Shown piece after piece: positions 5,325 through 6,839 of a stretch of DNA of 6,839 nucleotides (positions are counted from its first letter, which is position 1; the number at the start of each line of letters is the position of its first letter). The translations under genes were made by a program, and so were the position numbers. The stretch is from Ferdinandcohnia sp036965165 (GTDB lineage Bacteria > Bacillota > Bacilli > Bacillales > Bacillaceae_L): contig NZ_JBALOX010000259.1 of the NCBI RefSeq assembly GCF_036965165.1, forward strand, positions 1 through 6,839, in the 5' to 3' direction. The notes beneath the pieces were generated by a model. The model did no database searches, was not told where the DNA came from, and saw only the letters and a list, made by a program, of their open reading frames with translations.

Positions 5325-6785
5325 TTATGTTCCACAAAATGTACGATATGGTTGGTTTGTAGGCTCAGGTGGATTTGTATAATCAGAATGCTCATCTGAG
5401 TGTGCAAAAGGATCTTTTAACACTGACAGTAGTCTTTCCATAACACTGTAATCACCTTCGCTCGCCGCATCAAGTGCTTCTTCAACGCGATGGTTTCGCG
5501 GAATGATTGTTGGATTCGATGTTTGCATTAAATCCTTGATCTCTTCATCTGATTTCTTCTGTCTCCCTTGTCTTTCCTTCCACTTTTGTTGCCAATTTTT
5601 AAAACCATCTGTGCCGCAAACTGCAAGGCTCTCAAATTTATCGAGCGTGAGGGCAACAAACGTATTTGTATAATCTGACTGGTTTTGTTCCATCAATTCC
5701 AGTAATTCTTCAATTAGTTCGTTATCCTCTTCCTCTTGATCAAATAAGCCAAGCTTCGCCCTCATTCCGTTTAGCCAATTTTCTCGATAAATTTCATTGT
5801 ATTTCGTGATTTCACCTTGTGCTAATTGTAGGGCTTGTTCCTCGTTTTCATGAAGTAATGGTAATAAGCTTTCCGCAAACCGTGCAAGATTCCAACCACC
5901 GATATATGGTTGATTACCATATGCATAACGCCCTCCTGTGTCAATTGAGCTAAACACAGTTTTTGGGTCATATGTATCCATAAATGCACACGGACCATAA
6001 TCAATGGTTTCTCCGCTAATTGCCATATTATCTGTGTTCATTACACCATGAATAAAACCTACCAGCTGCCATTTCGCAATTAAAGCTGCTTGACGTTTGA
6101 TCACTTCGCGTAAGAGTGCAAGATAGCGGTGTTCCTCATCCTTAATTTCGGGGTAATGACGTTCAATTGTATAATCCGCTAAGGTTTGCAGTTCATCCAC
6201 TTTTCCCAATCCTGTAATAAATTGATACGTTCCGACACGTATATGACTTGAAGCAACTCGAGTAAGAATGGCTCCAGGGAGAACCGTTTCTCGATAAATT
6301 GGCTCACCTGTGGAGACAACTGCTAAACTTCTAGTAGTCGGAATCCGTAATCCATGCATAGCCTCACTAATGATATACTCACGCAGCATTGGTCCAATTG
6401 CGGCACGACCATCTCCACCGCGTGAATAAGGCGTGCGACCCGCACCCTTTAGCTGTATATCATAGCGAGTTCCTGCGGGTGTAATCGTTTCACCGAGCAA
6501 CACTGCACGGCCGTCTCCAAGCATCGTAAAATGCCCAAACTGATGACCAGCATAGGCTTGAGCTATAGGGACAGCACCTTCTGGTATGCGATTTCCAGCA
6601 AAGACCTCTATCCCATCTTTCAATAATTCCTTAACATCTAAACCAAGTGATTCTGCCAAGTGTTTATTTAGGATAACTAACTCTGGTTCCAGGACAGGAT
6701 TTGGATTTGTTTTAGAATAGAATTCTTTTGGCAACTCTATATAGCTGTTGTCAAAGTTCCAACCCATTTCACTTTTCGTAATCAT
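5325..6785 (-). CDS. selO: SelO (YdiU/UPF0061) protein adenylyltransferase (AMPylase)
   Basis: SelO has a protein-kinase fold but binds ATP inverted and transfers AMP to Ser, Thr or Tyr of target proteins, with a role in redox homeostasis. The 486-residue product is the usual bacterial length. Motifs present are YAGHQFG (78-84), LGDGRA (89-94, R93), QLKGAGRTPYSRGG (111-124, K113), E136, R176 and R183, HGVMNTDN (246-253, D252 and N253) and DYGPCAF (262-268, D262). As I recall, these match the catalytic and ATP-contacting residues of Pseudomonas syringae SelO even in numbering. The protein ends FCGT; Cys484 replaces the selenocysteine of animal SelO, third from the end. C266 sits where the E. 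coli enzyme has the disulfide partner of its terminal Cys. The ATG at 6785 is chosen because GAGGGGG (6791-6797) is well spaced for it; the GTG six bases upstream overlaps that site. It ends in its own terminator. Confidence 0.95.
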   Translation of the reverse strand: MITKSEMGWNFDNSYIELPKEFYSKTNPNPVLEPELVILNKHLAESLGLDVKELLKDGIEVFAGNRIPEGAVPIAQAYAGHQFGHFTMLGDGRAVLLGETITPAGTRYDIQLKGAGRTPYSRGGDGRAAIGPMLREYIISEAMHGLRIPTTRSLAVVSTGEPIYRETVLPGAILTRVASSHIRVGTYQFITGLGKVDELQTLADYTIERHYPEIKDEEHRYLALLREVIKRQAALIAKWQLVGFIHGVMNTDNMAISGETIDYGPCAFMDTYDPKTVFSSIDTGGRYAYGNQPYIGGWNLARFAESLLPLLHENEEQALQLAQGEITKYNEIYRENWLNGMRAKLGLFDQEEEDNELIEELLELMEQNQSDYTNTFVALTLDKFESLAVCGTDGFKNWQQKWKERQGRQKKSDEEIKDLMQTSNPTIIPRNHRVEEALDAASEGDYSVMERLLSVLKDPFAHSDEHSDYTNPPEPTNQPYRTFCGT

Positions 6786-6803
6786 AAACACCCCCTCATT
6801 TAA

Positions 6804-6839
6804 TCAATATTCCTCGGCATATTTACGCCCAGATTTTTT
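6804..6839 (-). CDS. Possible C-terminal end of an upstream gene (partial)
   Basis: On the minus strand one frame reads KKSGRKYAEEY and stops with TGA 18 bases before the selO ATG. A second frame also stays open to a TAA at 6800-6802 (KNLGVNMPRNID). Only about a dozen codons are visible, so neither can be identified or proven coding. If either is right, selO would be the distal gene of an operon. Otherwise this is leader sequence of selO, in which I see no clear promoter. Confidence 0.2.
   Translation of the reverse strand, partial: KKSGRKYAEEY

Noticed and set aside
6786..6791. GTG start for selO two codons upstream of the chosen ATG
   Set aside because: The GTG overlaps the GAGGGGG ribosome binding site that serves the ATG at 6785, so it cannot use that site.
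1..6839. Search for defence genes, phage or transposase remnants, CRISPR repeats, tRNA or rRNA
   Set aside because: None is seen. The genes are conserved chromosomal ones in the typical Bacillus order and nothing in the window shows integration or a tRNA-like fold.

Overview
The window looks like a low-GC, endospore-forming Firmicute of the Bacillaceae. The evidence is a CotD-type spore coat protein behind a sigma-K/GerE-like promoter, GpsB and YpsA of the Bacillus type, AAGGAG/GAGGTG-type ribosome binding sites, and the order mrfA(yprA)-mrfB(yprB)-cotD-ypsA-gpsB known from Bacillus subtilis. All supported genes read on the minus strand, so transcription runs from high to low coordinates. The genus cannot be fixed from the sequence alone.

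Layout in the direction of transcription: (1) At 6804-6839 there may be the last codons of an upstream gene. (2) selO (5325-6785) encodes a complete protein AMPylase and ends in a strong intrinsic terminator (5286-5314). (3) A structured stretch of about 120 bases (5170-5286) looks like an interspersed intergenic repeat. It is followed by a sigma-A-like promoter whose spacer carries a degenerate LexA-like sequence. (4) mrfA (2790-5066) and mrfB (1503-2765), 24 bases apart, encode the helicase and DEDDh nuclease of the mitomycin-repair pathway. (5) The 348 bases between mrfB and cotD hold a candidate 31-residue membrane peptide (1243-1338), then a GerE-like box and a consensus sigma-K promoter for cotD. 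(6) cotD (918-1154) is a His/Cys-rich spore coat protein. (7) The cotD-ypsA gap holds a hairpin that may be the cotD terminator. It overlaps a candidate 23-codon ORF whose stop overlaps the ypsA start as ATGA. (8) ypsA (223-783) is a SLOG-family protein. (9) gpsB (1-128) is cut by the window edge.

Functionally there are four modules: redox-linked protein AMPylation (SelO), DNA repair (MrfA unwinding and MrfB nuclease), late mother-cell spore coat assembly (CotD), and cell division and wall growth (YpsA, GpsB). The large genes are intact, with their catalytic residues present. I see no mobile element, defence system, CRISPR array, tRNA or rRNA. The main gene set is well described. What is less described is small: two candidate microproteins, the structured intergenic repeat, and the control sequences in front of mrfA, cotD and ypsA.
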